The position numbers and the translations under genes were made by a program. Shown here piece after piece: positions 1-14,422 of a DNA stretch of 64,000 bases (position 1 is the stretch's first letter; each line of letters opens with the position of its first letter). Source of the stretch: Erigeron canadensis (lineage: Eukaryota; Streptophyta; Magnoliopsida; Asterales; Asteraceae); the NCBI RefSeq assembly GCF_010389155.1, contig NC_057761.1, positions 55,364,587 to 55,428,586 of the forward strand, written 5' to 3'. The notes under the pieces are model-generated. The model was not told the origin of the DNA. It worked only from the letters and a program-made list of their open reading frames with translations, and ran no database searches.

Positions 1-667
1 CAATCAATTTTATTATAAAACCACCATTTTGCTCTCTTGATCATTTAAGGAATAAATGATCATGTCTTCACAAAAGCATTCGATATTGTGATCAAATGCA
101 AATATTGATGTTGATAATAAACTATATGAAAAATGGTCTTCAATTTGCATAAATTCTATTTCCCTCATCAGTCCAAGCACAAAATTAACTAGCAAAAAAC
201 CAATTATTGACAAAGAAACAATCAATTCATCTTCATTGGATTCTCCAACTATCTTTTCAATCCTTTTCAATCCATTTCAGCCGATGCTTCCATACAGGAT
301 AAAGCATATGCAACTGGATTTGGCCCCAATAATATGATTTGTTACCAACACAAACTTTTGGCTATCTAACATTCAATCTTTCCCCAATACCTTGTATATC
401 GTTGTTGTATATAACATTTCAACATTTGATCTTTCACTACTGCATAGTACTTTATTGCAGCCCGTGCACATCAAATGTATAGGAAAGTTAGCACAAACAT
501 AAGCTGTACGCATATTTCCACGAGTATAACGCTGACACCTCTAAATTTAATGAAACAAATTAGATCCATGAAATACTTCATAAAAGTATAGAACCACCAA
601 ACTTTTTTAAACAAAAAATATCCACTGGACAGCCAAGGAAACCTCATAAACTTTTGAACAATGCACT
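1..667. other. Intergenic, no gene supported
   Basis: AT-rich sequence downstream of the WVD2-like gene, probably including its 3' UTR just below 668. A minus-strand open frame at 13-270 (85 codons, one hydrophobic stretch) has no recognisable domain and no clear splice context, so I do not call it a gene. It could be an exon of a gene running off the window. Confidence 0.5.
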
Positions 668-2304
668 TTAAAGCACATTTTGACTTCCAATAGGGATACC
701 CACGGGTGTCATATCCTGATTGGGTGAACCTGAACCCGAATTGAACCCACTTTCAAGCACCCTACTGTCTTCTGCACATCCTTCAGCTTCATGAGTAGCT
801 ACAGTTGGCATTTTGCTTTCATGCACTTCCTTTGTGTCTTCTGCTATCAAGACATTTTCTTTTGACTTGTCATTATTGACTTCTGAGGTTTTAGTCAAAG
901 ACTTCCTCTTGGGTTTTTTGGAAGCAGGTGTATCTTTGTGACGCTTCGTAGGGTTGAGCCTTGGTGACATAGTTTGGTCTTTAGCGCTTCGGGGGCTATC
1001 AGAAATCTCTAGTTTTTCCAAAGACTTGCTCACTCCACTCAAAGAGCTCTTGCTTCTTCCCAGCTTAGGTGATTTAGGACGCGTAAGTGGTTTCTGTAAA
1101 AAACATATATAAACCCCCTAATCAATACCATTGATAGCACAAAAAACATGTCATCAAAGAGATTGTTTGGATGTGCATTTTATAATGATAATATAGTCCT
1201 GTTTTTCGAGTATGAAATTGATCATGTACGTAAAACGTTCTAGCTAATTAAGATAAAGAAATGTACCTTCTTGAGTTGAGGTTTTGGAGGAGGCTCTTTG
1301 TAGAAGTTTGGCATTGGTTTGGCTTTAAACGTCAAACTCTTTCTCAATTTCTTTATATCTTTTTCCTGGCTTTCCTGCATATATATATATACACCCAAGT
1401 TCAATATATAATTTAATTAGTCTCTAACAAGTGTTTTAAGTAGGCCCAAATTCATTCATTGACTACAGAGTTCAGTTTTTAAGAATGACAATTCACCTTT
1501 GACTTTTCTTCCAAATAAGTCTTTTCCACTTTTTTTGCATGAACCTTCTCCTCAATCTTTGAAAAATACTTGTAAAATATAACATCATCAAACATAAGTT
1601 ATTGTTACTGTTTTCATATTAAGAAAACAATGAAACAAACAATATGCACCTGTTTTCGCCTTTCAGCACGCTCATTCACCCTGAAAGGAATAGCAGATGT
1701 GCTATTCCTACGCTGCCCACCAGGGGTACTGCTGGCATTTCTATTCAAGTCAATTAACACAAAGAAAGAAGATTCATTCAGAAAAGTTAAGCAATTAATT
1801 AATCATGGTACTATAAAGTTAAGAAGTCAAGAATAATACGTACGGAGAAGCATTAGAAGTGGCAGCATCGTCTTCTTTAACTGAGAGTCGAGTTTTGATT
1901 GGTTTCAATCCACTTGATGCTCTTTTGTAAGAAGGGTGTGATCTAGAACACGAAGTTGTGGACAATGTAGGCGCCACAGGGGTTTCGGTTTTTGCAGGGA
2001 AAGATAAACTTTGAGACAAACTCGGCCTTGGTGTTCGACCAAATGTTCCAACATTAGGGACATTTTTAGCCAACTTACAGTTTTTGGAACCACTTCCTTT
2101 AGTGGTACTAACCTTAACCGGATCTCGGTTTCCAGGGTTGTTCACTTGTGTTTTGGATAAATCAATAACTTCCTCATGATCAACTTTGTTCAAGTCTTCG
2201 TGATTAGTCGGCCGCTTGGCAGCATCCTTATTTGCATTCACAACAGGTTCTTCGTTAACAGCATTAGTTTCGGATTCTAACACAAGTCCATTTCCAGACT
2301 CCAT
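668..2304 (-). CDS. WDL: WVD2-like protein with TPX2 domain (microtubule-associated)
   Basis: Five coding exons read downward: 2304-1844, 1740-1650, 1568-1497, 1374-1267 and 1093-668. They total 1158 bases, encoding 385 residues. A non-coding 5' exon probably ends at 2699, with its intron ending just before 2310. The first ~150 residues are low-complexity and charged. The TPX2 core spans roughly residues 170-250 and shows the landmarks of the WAVE-DAMPENED2 family: an [14 protein letters not shown] stretch, [20 protein letters not shown], then [18 protein letters not shown] and the proline-rich [13 protein letters not shown]. The C-terminus is basic and Ser/Pro-rich. Family members bind cortical microtubules and influence bundling, cell elongation and organ twist. 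The exon split across the TPX2 core resembles known WDL genes. Which WDL clade it belongs to (the WDL5/6-like side seems likelier) is inference. Confidence 0.9.
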
Positions 2305-2989
2305 TCCGGCCTATATATAATCCAAAAACGTATATTTATTTTCAGTAACGTTTCACAAAATAATGAGATAATATTTCCTAGTAAAGAATATTTGTACAAC
2401 TGTTCGATCCATTTGATCATTAACAGGGCCATTTTCAATTAAAGACCATATACGAAAATAGCAGAAAATAACTATTACTAAAACTTATGCAGTTACATTT
2501 TTGTTTTTGTTACAGTTTTTCGTTATCTGGTTACGAAAATAATATAAAAAGAAAACATGATTGGAGAGCGAACACTAGTAGATAAACATTTGTTAATGAG
2601 ATCAAACAAGTATATATAATCATCCAACAAAACTAAGAAGAAAACATTCGTAAAATTACATAACTGGAAGTTGTAACCGCTAAAAAAATGATGTGTACCT
2701 TATTTGACGATGAAATGAAAATCCTGAGAAGGAATGGATTGTGTCAGTTATTATGAATTAACACGGACAAGTAGTACAAGAAAAGAAGAATTATATGCTT
2801 GTAAAGAAAGTTTGTTCTGTTTCGTAACTTTTGTTTTGGATATAGATAGAAGAGGATGAGTTGATGGGGGTATGTTGGTAATTAACTATGCAGTTTTTTA
2901 TAGTAATAATGCTGGATTTAAATATTTGTAACCACTACGTCGTACTAATTAAGATATAAATTTATTTTATTTGATTACCTAAAGATTAA

Positions 2990-3182
2990 GAGACGGTACA
3001 AAAAAATATTCCAAAGGGGATAAACTTAGAAAACTTACGAAAAATAAATTTAAAATGGGGCAAAATGTCAAAAACCTATATAAATTTTTTTAAAATCTAT
3101 AAAAAATTTAAAAGTACATGACAAAATTTAAATTTGGAATGGGGCATTGGACCCCTTTGCCCCCCTTTAGTACCGCCCCTAT
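2990..3182 (+). mobile_element. Degenerate copy of hAT-type MITE (same family as 9485-9679)
   Basis: About 190 bases resembling the element at 9485-9679 almost end to end: AGACGGTAC at the start, then a GGGGCAAAATGT block, an AAATTTAAA-rich middle, a GGGGCATTGGACCCC block and TTTAGTACCGCCCCT at the end. The 5' end has decayed and I could not find an exact target-site duplication. Same orientation as the other copy. Confidence 0.6.
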
Positions 3183-3203
3183 AATGATTACTATTAAAAA
3201 GAT

Positions 3204-3493
3204 GAGATTAGTTTCCTGGAATGTAACTATCTTTGACCAAATGTCTATAGTAGGAAAAAACTAAAGTTGTGTGTATTGTATGTAAGCAAACTCGAAAAAT
3301 GTTTATTGTATGTAAGAAAACATATGTGACAACCATATACAGATGCCACTTGTCAGATTTTAATTGGTTGAAACGAAATTCTTACATACAATAAACATTA
3401 TTTCGAGTTGTTTACGTACAATACACACAACTTTAGTTATTTCTTACTATAGACATTCATTCAAAGTTTCTTACATTTCAGGAAACTATTCTC
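3204..3493. mobile_element. 290-bp fold-back MITE, Mutator-like, copy 1
   Basis: The two halves are inverted repeats of ~115 bp (GAGATTAGTTTCCTG at the left end, the complement of GAGAATAGTTTCCTG at the right), around a centre with CCACTTGTCAGATTTTAATT. Flanking 9-mers TAAAAAGAT (3195-3203) and TGAAAAGAT (3494-3502) differ at one base, consistent with the 9-bp duplication of Mutator-like elements. No coding capacity. Confidence 0.75.
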
Positions 3494-3693
3494 TGAAAAG
3501 ATTGCGTTTTAAAAGTAGCAACTTTTTTAAATTATAAATCTTCAAACGTTATATAGGACTTGAACATATAAATATTTGATTATGTATTTGAGGTAAATAA
3601 TGCATTTTCAGTCAGAAGTATGTACGTGTATGAGTTGAAATATATATACGTTTTGCTTACTATATTTTACGGTAAAGTGACATTATGTATCTA

Positions 3694-3956
3694 GAGTTAA
3701 AGTATTACTGTGTGAATGTAACTTTCATTTGGTTCATTGTATATATTCAAATTACTAAATTTAAACGATTAATGTAAAATTTTTACGTTGACCAATCAAA
3801 AACTTCTACGTGGCAGCTCATATGGTGTGTCACATATATACTTTTACATTAATCGTTCAATTTAGTGAGTTAGTTACATACAATGAACCAAATGAAATTT
3901 ACATTCACACAATAGAAAAAGTGTAAAAGTTACTTACACCCCCAAATACTAAACCC
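3694..3956. mobile_element. 263-bp fold-back MITE with 9-10 bp duplication
   Basis: Inverted arms are recognisable by TGTGTGAATGTAA and TTTGGTTCATTGTAT at left and their complements at right; an ATTAATGTAAAA block flanks the centre. The 10-mer TATGTATCTA is repeated exactly at 3684-3693 and 3957-3966, matching a Mutator-like target duplication. The centre (CCAATCAAAA, then ACGTGGCA) resembles the centre of the 290-bp family next door, suggesting distant kinship. Confidence 0.7.
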
Positions 3957-4033
3957 TATGTATCTAACTCATTAACTACTATTACTTCTCCGATTAAATT
4001 TAATTCGATATATCATACACTACACCAAAAAAT

Positions 4034-4744
4034 TGTTAAGTCTACACAACAATGTAATAAATATATGGGGAAGTGAGTATGGGTCATGTATTTATTTAAA
4101 ATTCAAACAAATACTAAAATATTTGTATGTGAGGGGTCCCCATCTAAGCTTAGATGGGGAACAACCCCATACTCATTTTTCCCTAAATATATTAGCTTTT
4201 ACTGCATGCTTTATTTTATTACCACTAGATTATGGTAAACCATAACGAGAAGCATAGTTTAACGAAAAATATACAAGGGCAAGATGGGAAATATGAGCTA
4301 GAATTGCTGTGAACGTGGGGAGAATATGGAGGGTGAAGTGCCAACGTGACACAACGAAGCAAGGTGATTGGTTGCACGTCCAACATGTTTCGTGCCCCAC
4401 CACACAAACAAACAAACGTAGAATTGAGTTGTCCCATCTTGGGCCGCCGTATGTTATATGTCAATCAACGTCTAACAAATATGCTGGTCATCATGGAATC
4501 TGGGCCGTTGGTTTCCCACGCCTTTTTTTTGTGTGTGTCTTTTTACGTATAACAAATACGGTATATATTAGATAAAACCCGTCAATCCGATATTCAGATG
4601 TATGACACTGTGGCAAGAAGTCCATCCATGTAGGCCACTAGGCCAGGTTGATCCACGCTTCTTGACCCATCTCATGGTTCGGTGTAATGAATGATATTTT
4701 GAATGCAAATGTATACGAGCCTTTAAAAAGAAAAAAAAAAAAAA
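4034..4744. other. Intergenic with short hairpin at 4060-4195
   Basis: No gene seen. ATATATGGGGAAGTGAGTAT near 4060 pairs imperfectly with CCCCATACTCATTTTTCCC near 4165-4190, and a smaller CCCCATCTAAGCTTAGATGGGG palindrome sits between them. This may be a further small fold-back element. Open frames here are short, overlap on both strands and lack domains. Confidence 0.45.
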
Positions 4745-5034
4745 GGGATTAGTTTCCCGGAATGTAAGAAACTTTGAACAAATGTCTATAGTAAGAAATA
4801 ACTAAAGTTGTATGTATTATATGTAAACAACTCGAAATAATGTTTATTGTATGTAAGAATTTCGTTTCAACCAATTAAAATCTGACAAGTGGCACCTGTA
4901 TATGATTGCCACGTATGTCTTCTTACATACAATAAACATTTTTTCAAGTTGCTTACATATAATACACATAACCTTAGTTTTTTCCTACTATAGACATTCG
5001 GTCAAAGATAGTTACATTCCTAAAAACTAATCCC
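4745..5034. mobile_element. 290-bp fold-back MITE, Mutator-like, copy 2 (inverted)
   Basis: Same family and same length as 3204-3493 but in the opposite orientation: its left arm matches the complement of the right arm of copy 1, through the AATTTCGTTTCAACCAATTA and TGACAAGTGGCA blocks. Ends are GGGATTAGTTTCC and the complement of GGGATTAGTTTTT. Both flanks are A-rich, so the expected 9-bp duplication cannot be judged. Confidence 0.75.
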
Positions 5035-5459
5035 AAATAAAAAATATTCCTCTATGGATACCTGGTTTCCGAGACATAGACTGAAGTCACACAATTGTGT
5101 TCAATACTATAGACATGCATTTAAGATTGGTTCAAGCGTCAGAGTCGGACAGAGTTGCTAAATGATTTGTATCGATGCCTATAAATTGCAGCCAAAGAAT
5201 CAAATTGCCACAACACAATCACAACCACAACCGCAAATGCACATCTTTCTCATTTGTCATTGTACAAAAAGTTAGACTTTTATCTTGTTCATTTCACATG
5301 TTCGTCTGTATGTATATAGGCATGGTACATTCTATGAGCCAAAATGCAACACCTAGCTAGCTATTTGAGTATACAAAATCTAACAACTTATGATCATCTG
5401 CTAGTTTAAATGCATTTTGTTTGTTACGTTTAGATGCAACAACAATTAACAATTTCATA

Positions 5460-8450
<2,991 letters not shown>

Positions 8451-9484
8451 ATATCTAAATTTCTTTACCCACAATCTTTTTTCAAAAATAGATGTCTAGT
8501 TACAGCAAAAATTCATACACAAAGCTCTCAATACAACAGAATTCCCCCTTTTTTTTTTCGCCAAATTTTAAAGTTCTTACAGACATATAAACAAACACCT
8601 AGTGTACAGACATATAAAGGAAATTGGGGATGTGGGTATGATGTAAATTTGTAAGAAACAGGATAAGATTGGTGGGTATGATCGAAAGATTTTAACTTGG
8701 TATGGGTTTACTAAGTCCTTTTATATAAATTTTTGGAAAAAATGGGACTTTTTCTAATGTTTGAATGTTTCATGTTTGTGTATATATATGTGTGTATGTA
8801 TGTATAGATGGACATGTACACGGGAAGCGTGGAGGTCGCAGAAATTGACGAGGGAAAGTGACAGGTTTTTCATTTGGGATGTTTTTTAAACGCGTTAGGC
8901 ACACACTTTTTACATACACATCTTCAAAACAAAAAGGCATCATACCTATCATACCTATGTGTTTGAATTTACGTTTACATTTTGTTTTTCAAATATTTCA
9001 TTCATTATGTGACACGTTATGTCTTAAAAGATTTTAGATGATTGTATGCTCATAAGGTAATGCTAATTATAGTGGTTAAACTTTATCTCTTAATCTTAAG
9101 TGTAGAAAATATGATCTATGTTAGTCAATAAAGTATTTTGCCGTTCTAGAAAATGTTGGTCAATAAAGTATAACTTCTCTTCGAACGTCATACCTATCAT
9201 GTACTTTTTTGGTAAAGTTAATACAACATGTATATTTGAAGTATGGATTTAGGAAAATGATTAATCATTAAAAGAGGCCGTTTGTTTGATAAGAATAGAG
9301 TCATAGACCGTTTGAAAAATTCTTTAATTATTATACGCTAAAAATTTACACACAAAATTGTGTTTGATTATAAAATATCAAGTACCCTCTAGCCTCATAT
9401 TAGTTTCATTACGTAAAAATTTAATATAAATAGAAAAGCCAATCATATATGTTAAGTCTCAAGTTGGAACAAGGTACATATACG
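8451..9484. other. Promoter side of the CPK gene, otherwise unassigned
   Basis: Contains the likely 5' UTR and promoter of the kinase gene just above 8450. The rest is AT-rich with TG/TA runs near 8780-8800. No coding signal. Confidence 0.45.
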
Positions 9485-9679
9485 CAGAGGCGGTACCAGG
9501 AAAAAATTTCAAAGGGGGCAAACTTAGAAAACTTATGAAAAATAAATCTAAAAGAGGGCAAAATGTTAAAAACCTATACAAAATTTTTAAAATTTTATGA
9601 AAAATTTAAAAATACATGACAAAATTTAAATTTAGAAAGGGGCATTGGACCCCCTTGCCCCCCTTTAGTACCATCCCTG
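9485..9679 (+). mobile_element. 195-bp hAT-type MITE with exact 8-bp target duplication
   Basis: Starts CAGAGGCGGTACC and ends GGTACCATCCCTG (complement CAGGGATGGTACC), so terminal inverted repeats of ~12 bp differing at a few positions. The 8-mer CATATACG lies on both sides (9477-9484 and 9680-9687). An 8-bp duplication with CAG/CTG ends is the hAT superfamily signature. Non-coding; a second degraded copy is at 2990-3182. Confidence 0.85.
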
Positions 9680-9728
9680 CATATACGGTATATGTACCTT
9701 TAATATCAACGTTCACGCTAAAAAATTT

Positions 9729-9767
9729 AAAAATTGATATGGTATATGATATACCATATCAATTTTT
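9729..9767. repeat. Near-perfect AT-rich palindrome
   Basis: AAAAATTGATATGGTATA is followed within three bases by its exact complement TATACCATATCAATTTTT. It could form a cruciform or be the core of a small fold-back element; a ATATCAAC...TTCACGCTAAA motif occurs on both sides (about 9702-9722 and 9828-9860). Confidence 0.7.
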
Positions 9768-9859
9768 TAGTACACTATATCAAATTATGTTTTATGATGA
9801 TGTATATATGGTAGTACAAATCTTTGATATCAACTTTAATACATTGTGGGTTCACGCTA

Positions 9860-12060
9860 AACACCCTTTATAACTGGTCAACTGCGGTGTCATACAAAGA
9901 AGTTAAGAAACTACAAGTGGAAGCAAGGTGGTTATACTAATTAAGCTACTTCTTGGAGGTCATTAGAAAGCGTCAAGTGAGTGAGACCTAGTTTTCACAA
10001 ACTTTAATATAAAAAACTAAAAAATACATATTCCAAGTGATTTAAATGCATGGGTAATTTCATATTTTTCTTCACTTGATAAATGGATGATTTTAATAAT
10101 AATACTACTAATAATAAAAATGAAATAGAAAGATGGTTGACCTGTGTATAAAGTGGAGGAGCACTTGCACGACTAAATTGGATGTTTGACAAACGGCTGC
10201 TAACCGGATTTAAAACAAATAACATCAAGACAAACCACACCTTCCTTGATATAATCCACAACTAATTATTATTAGTTATAATAATAATTAAAACATAAAC
10301 CTTTTTTTTTTACAAATATAATAATGCAAATAAAGCATTTAATATAATGGGTTTGTATATCTAACCGAGTTAGAGGCTGGCGGGCCGGCTGTTGCCGGAG
10401 ACAGCTTCATTCTTGTCTTTGAGACAATGGGCTAATTTGCAACTTAACACCACACCATCAACTTTCATTCACAATTTTAACATTTTTAACTTTTATACTC
10501 CTAACAACTCTTTTCATTTCAATCTTTTACGATATGTACAACACACAAAGGTTATGAATTGTGACATCTTTGTATGGTTGAATTATGTAATACAAAGTTA
10601 TCAAGAAAAAATATATATATATATATATATCCTGTTGTTTCTTCATTTTATAATTTTTTGCATTTTGGTTCTCGTCGAGGTTTTGGCATTTTAATTTCAT
10701 AATTCAAGTTTACATGAATGTTGAACTTAATCGGTGTTTATGAGTAATGAGTATATTGGGTTACTGAATTAAATGGTAGGTTTTTATTGTTAGGATGCCG
10801 CTATAATAAAACTTGCGTTAATATCATTACTTTTCAGGCTAATTACTTGTTATCTTCTTACTCAGAGGTTTTGTATGTTCGGATTATCAGGAAAGACAAA
10901 TCTTTGAAAGATAAACGGTCTAGTGGGGTATTCCCGTGACCATTTTCAAACCTTTTATCCTGGCCCTCCCAAGGTTGTTAACCTAGTGAGGTTCGAACAA
11001 GATACTTCTTGTGAAGACATTAGAACATCTGAGCACTATGCAGGCTTGTCGGTGATTAGTAAAATTACTTTGTGCTAATGCAACTTAATGTACCAAGAAT
11101 ACATGAAAATTTTAACAGCGTTATTATAACTTATAAGAGGCATGTGAAAAGCGAATGGGTGCAATAGAGGTCATGAACTCATGATTGACCCGCCCAGAAG
11201 TTTACTTATTCCTTTGACTTCCACTTGATGAAATGAACAAAGAAGATTTCCTCCACTGATAAAGCTCCCACCTAAACTCGTGTCTCATCTTTTCTTAAAA
11301 AGGTTATTCATGCTGCAGATGCTGGCTTTTAGGCTCAATCTTAGTTTTCAGCGGTAACCATATCTAGATGTTCAGGATACCCCTTTATGGTTCTGTTTGC
11401 AGGGCATTCAGAAATGGATCCACATGCCAAACAGTCCCAGTCCCAGTCCCATTTAGTTTTAGGCCGGGTAACTAAAACTGAACAGGTTTTTTATTTTTTT
11501 ATTTTTAATCTAGAGTTTGTAATCTCTAAACGGCTCAACATGAAAATATATATTTTGAAGCTATAAAACCTTTTGCATTCAGCTAATCTAGTTTGGGACC
11601 ATATTCTAAATTTTCAGTTTCAGTGCAGCATCCTAATTGGTTCAACGTGGTCTGGTTTTGTCCCTAGGAACAATCCTATCCCAGGTCTTTTAAGAAGCGA
11701 CGAAACTCTAAAGAATGCACCGAGATCATTGATCCTAACCAAATATACTTTTGCCAGTCCGAATCTTTAGGCCATCAAAGTATAGAAACAAAGTTCTAAG
11801 AATCAACAAAATGTATCAGAATAGGGCCTGAAAAATTCTGCTAGTAGAGTCCCATAACATTTATACTCTATTCTCCAAACAAGGAACAAATATTCAACAC
11901 AGCTCACTGCTATTTAAAATTAATATAGCAAGATATTTTTTTCAACCACAAAGATTAAAACATCTAATAAATGCAATTCATTTAGTTAACTAGCATCTAC
12001 AATTATTCCAAAACCATACTAATAAGCATCAAGACACTAATATAAGTGGATCATGTGAGC
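9860..12060. other. Long intergenic stretch, one doubtful small frame
   Basis: No confident gene. A minus-strand frame at 10261-10004 begins MWIISRKVWFVLMLFVLNPVSS, which looks like a signal peptide, but it carries no known mature motif and overlaps simple sequence; it may be a first exon or chance. An AT dinucleotide run lies near 10612-10630. A TAACCTAGTGAGGTTCGAAC stretch near 10980 resembles SINE/tRNA-type sequence but is too short to assign. Part near 12060 is the 3' UTR of the next gene. Confidence 0.4.
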
Positions 12061-13349
12061 TCAAACATCTCTGGCCAATCCTGAAAGATCGACATGTCCA
12101 TCACGAGTTTCAGGCTCAACGATCTTTGGAGGTGAAGCTTCAATGGGTACACTCCTTTTAGAAGAAGGTTTAGAATCCCCATCAAACAAACTAGGAGACC
12201 CAAAAGTGGCTTTGGAGTCCCCGTCATAAAGATGAGGAGACCCAAACATACCGAAAATCCCTTTCGTCATGTCTTCAGCAGCCTCAAAGAAACGGTTCAT
12301 GTTTCCAAAAAAGTTGCGTTCAATTGATTCTATATCACTGCGCAGTCCAGGGAAGTCAAACGGTGTAAGCTCTGATGACTGCCGTGGGAAAGAAGAACCT
12401 TTTGTCATCTGTTCAGTCACATCTTCTTCAGTGTATTCCTTGTTAGAATGCACTACCTCAGATGGCCTGAAAGATTTTAAATACGTGTCAAACTGATTCA
12501 AGTAAATTGATGGGCAGAGTGCCAGAGTCGCTTGCTATTATTCTATTAACAGGTCAGAAATTTATACAACTAGCATCCAGAATTTGGGGGGACCGAATCA
12601 AACGTATTTGTTGCACTAACGAATCCTTTTCGCCCCATTCCAAGTGACACATAAACTTGTGGGAGTGCTATGTCAATTGTTTCATCCAACTAAGTAACCC
12701 ACAATCGGTATATTTTTTGCCTAATTGTCTATGACAATTCAAGTGCTATGCTTTTTTTTCCCCCTAAACTTTTACCCAAATTACGACAAACAAACACACA
12801 CATAACTGTGTGAAAACAAACATCTATTAATGCAATATACATTAGATTAATCAAATCAAGTTATATCTGCCGAATAACTTCTGTGGAGACATAATTCAAG
12901 AATGATATACAATTGGGGACGAAATAATGAGGTCATGTAATTACTAATGCAGAACTTGAAAATGCAAGCCTTGAAATTAATCTATATAAGTTACGATGTA
13001 ATCGATATCATTATACTTTTCTTGTCCTTGGACCACAAACAATATATACACACACAAAAAAGGGAAAAAAACCCTAATAAATCAAATAAATAACGCTAAG
13101 ATATTAATCAATAGAAAAACACATTCATGAATGAATAAAGAAAAAGCAATACCTGCCAAGACAATCCTTAAGAACTTGTTCGGTTTTCTCGCATTTCTTA
13201 ATGAATTTGCCGGGCTCAACCTCTTCAGTTCTGCACTGAGAAGATACAATCTTCCTGGTTGAGCATGCAACGCCGTCAGATCTAGGATTGTTTCCACCGT
13301 AGATCTCGCCCGAGGAGTCTTCATCATCGTCCTTCCATACCCAACCCAT
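12061..13349 (-). CDS. fra a 1 / Mal d 1-associated protein homologue
   Basis: Two coding exons, 13349-13153 and 12466-12061, joined through a split Arg codon, giving 603 bases and 200 residues. The N-terminus MGWVWKDDDED, a Cys-containing block (GVACSTRKIVSSQCRTEEVEPGKF, then KKCEKTEQVLKDCLGRP) and SNKEYTEEDVTEQM are the signature of the small plant family annotated as fra a 1-associated or Mal d 1-associated protein, named for binding to PR-10 allergens. The C-terminal half is rich in Phe, Ser, Pro and Asp, with two near-identical FGSPxLxDGDSK segments at about residues 145-165. The four conserved Cys resemble a CHCH-like arrangement, but I cannot confirm that. No targeting signal is obvious. 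Biochemical role unknown. Confidence 0.85.
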
Positions 13350-13357
13350 GATTAATT

Positions 13358-13409
13358 AATTAATGAATTGTCTTGCTTCTCTATTAATTAATGAATTGTC
13401 TTGCTTCTC
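13358..13409. repeat. Short tandem duplication upstream of the fra a 1-associated gene
   Basis: TTAATGAATTGTCTTGCTTC occurs twice in direct tandem with a 31-bp period, starting nine bases upstream of the start codon of the neighbouring gene, so inside its likely 5' UTR. Confidence 0.8.
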
Positions 13410-14422
13410 CAGAAACCTCGAGAGTTTATTTGTCAAGGAAAAAGTGGGTGGGGGGTAAAAATATAAATAATAAGGCGGTTTATGTTTTTGCTAACTTGTT
13501 GATAAAGCACGCACCCAACTTTATAACATTTCTAAATATGCCCCTTAAGTTTTTCGACTATCTCCAAGTTATGTTCTCCAACTTTTACGTTAGATTTTAA
13601 ACCAATGCGAGCCTACTCTACTCGAGCCTACAACAATAGCCCCAACCACTTGATATCTTCTGTATACAGTCCATAATAGTTCTTTACATAAATATATTAC
13701 TCGTAGGTTTCTTCGGAACCAACTACAACGTTCGACCACTTAAAAAACAAACTTGTTGCTGTAGTCAGTAACACTATATATGAACTCTTTAACCACTCTA
13801 ACAGTCAAACCCTTTTTGTTTTATACATAGTGCCGGTTTCTTTCTCATATTTATTTTTTCATTTTCTTGTTTGTTTTTTGTGTATTAGCACATATATGCT
13901 GTATTAAATCGTTTAATTATACACCAATTATACATATATTGTAGCTTACTTGTACCTATTATGTATGACTACATATTGTTAACGTACATATGCCCTCCCT
14001 TTCCATATTGAACCAACATGTGGACTTCCATAGATAAAACTATATACTTATGGAAGCCTCATCCGTGCATTACAATGGTTTCACCATCAAACTGACACGG
14101 TGACACCATCTACCAAATGAGGAATCTAACACACACACACAAAAAAAAAAAAAAAAAGAAAAAAAAAAAAAACACAAGACAAACAGAAGTATAAGCATGC
14201 ATCCAACATCTTTATTAGATTTCGGCACACAGGGTATAAAATTCTTGCTATTTCCCTACAACGTGGGCTTTAACAAATCAAATGAATTCATGTTTCTTGT
14301 TAAGGGCTATACCAGAACTGTTTGGAGCTTTGCCTATTCTCATACATCAAATGCCAAACAACACCACCTGTAATCCTTTAAATTATCTATATGTCATGAA
14401 ACAGCTCAAAAGAATAGCTGGA
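13410..14422. other. Intergenic, with CA/A microsatellite
   Basis: No gene signal. ACACAC followed by a long A run at about 14130-14172. The part nearest 14422 should be the HSCB 3' UTR. Confidence 0.5.

Noticed and set aside
13..270. 85-codon minus-strand frame with a hydrophobic segment
   Set aside because: No domain, no convincing splice context and at the window edge; not enough to call a gene.
1630..1836. Plus-strand frame of 68 codons
   Set aside because: It is the antisense shadow of WDL exon 2 and neighbouring introns.
4016..4032. CACTACACCAAAAAATT, reminiscent of a CACTA transposon terminus
   Set aside because: No matching inverted end and no 3-bp duplication could be found; may be chance.
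10004..10261. Signal-peptide-like small frame
   Set aside because: No mature peptide motif (for example CLE-type) and no stop or splice context that makes sense; left only as a note.
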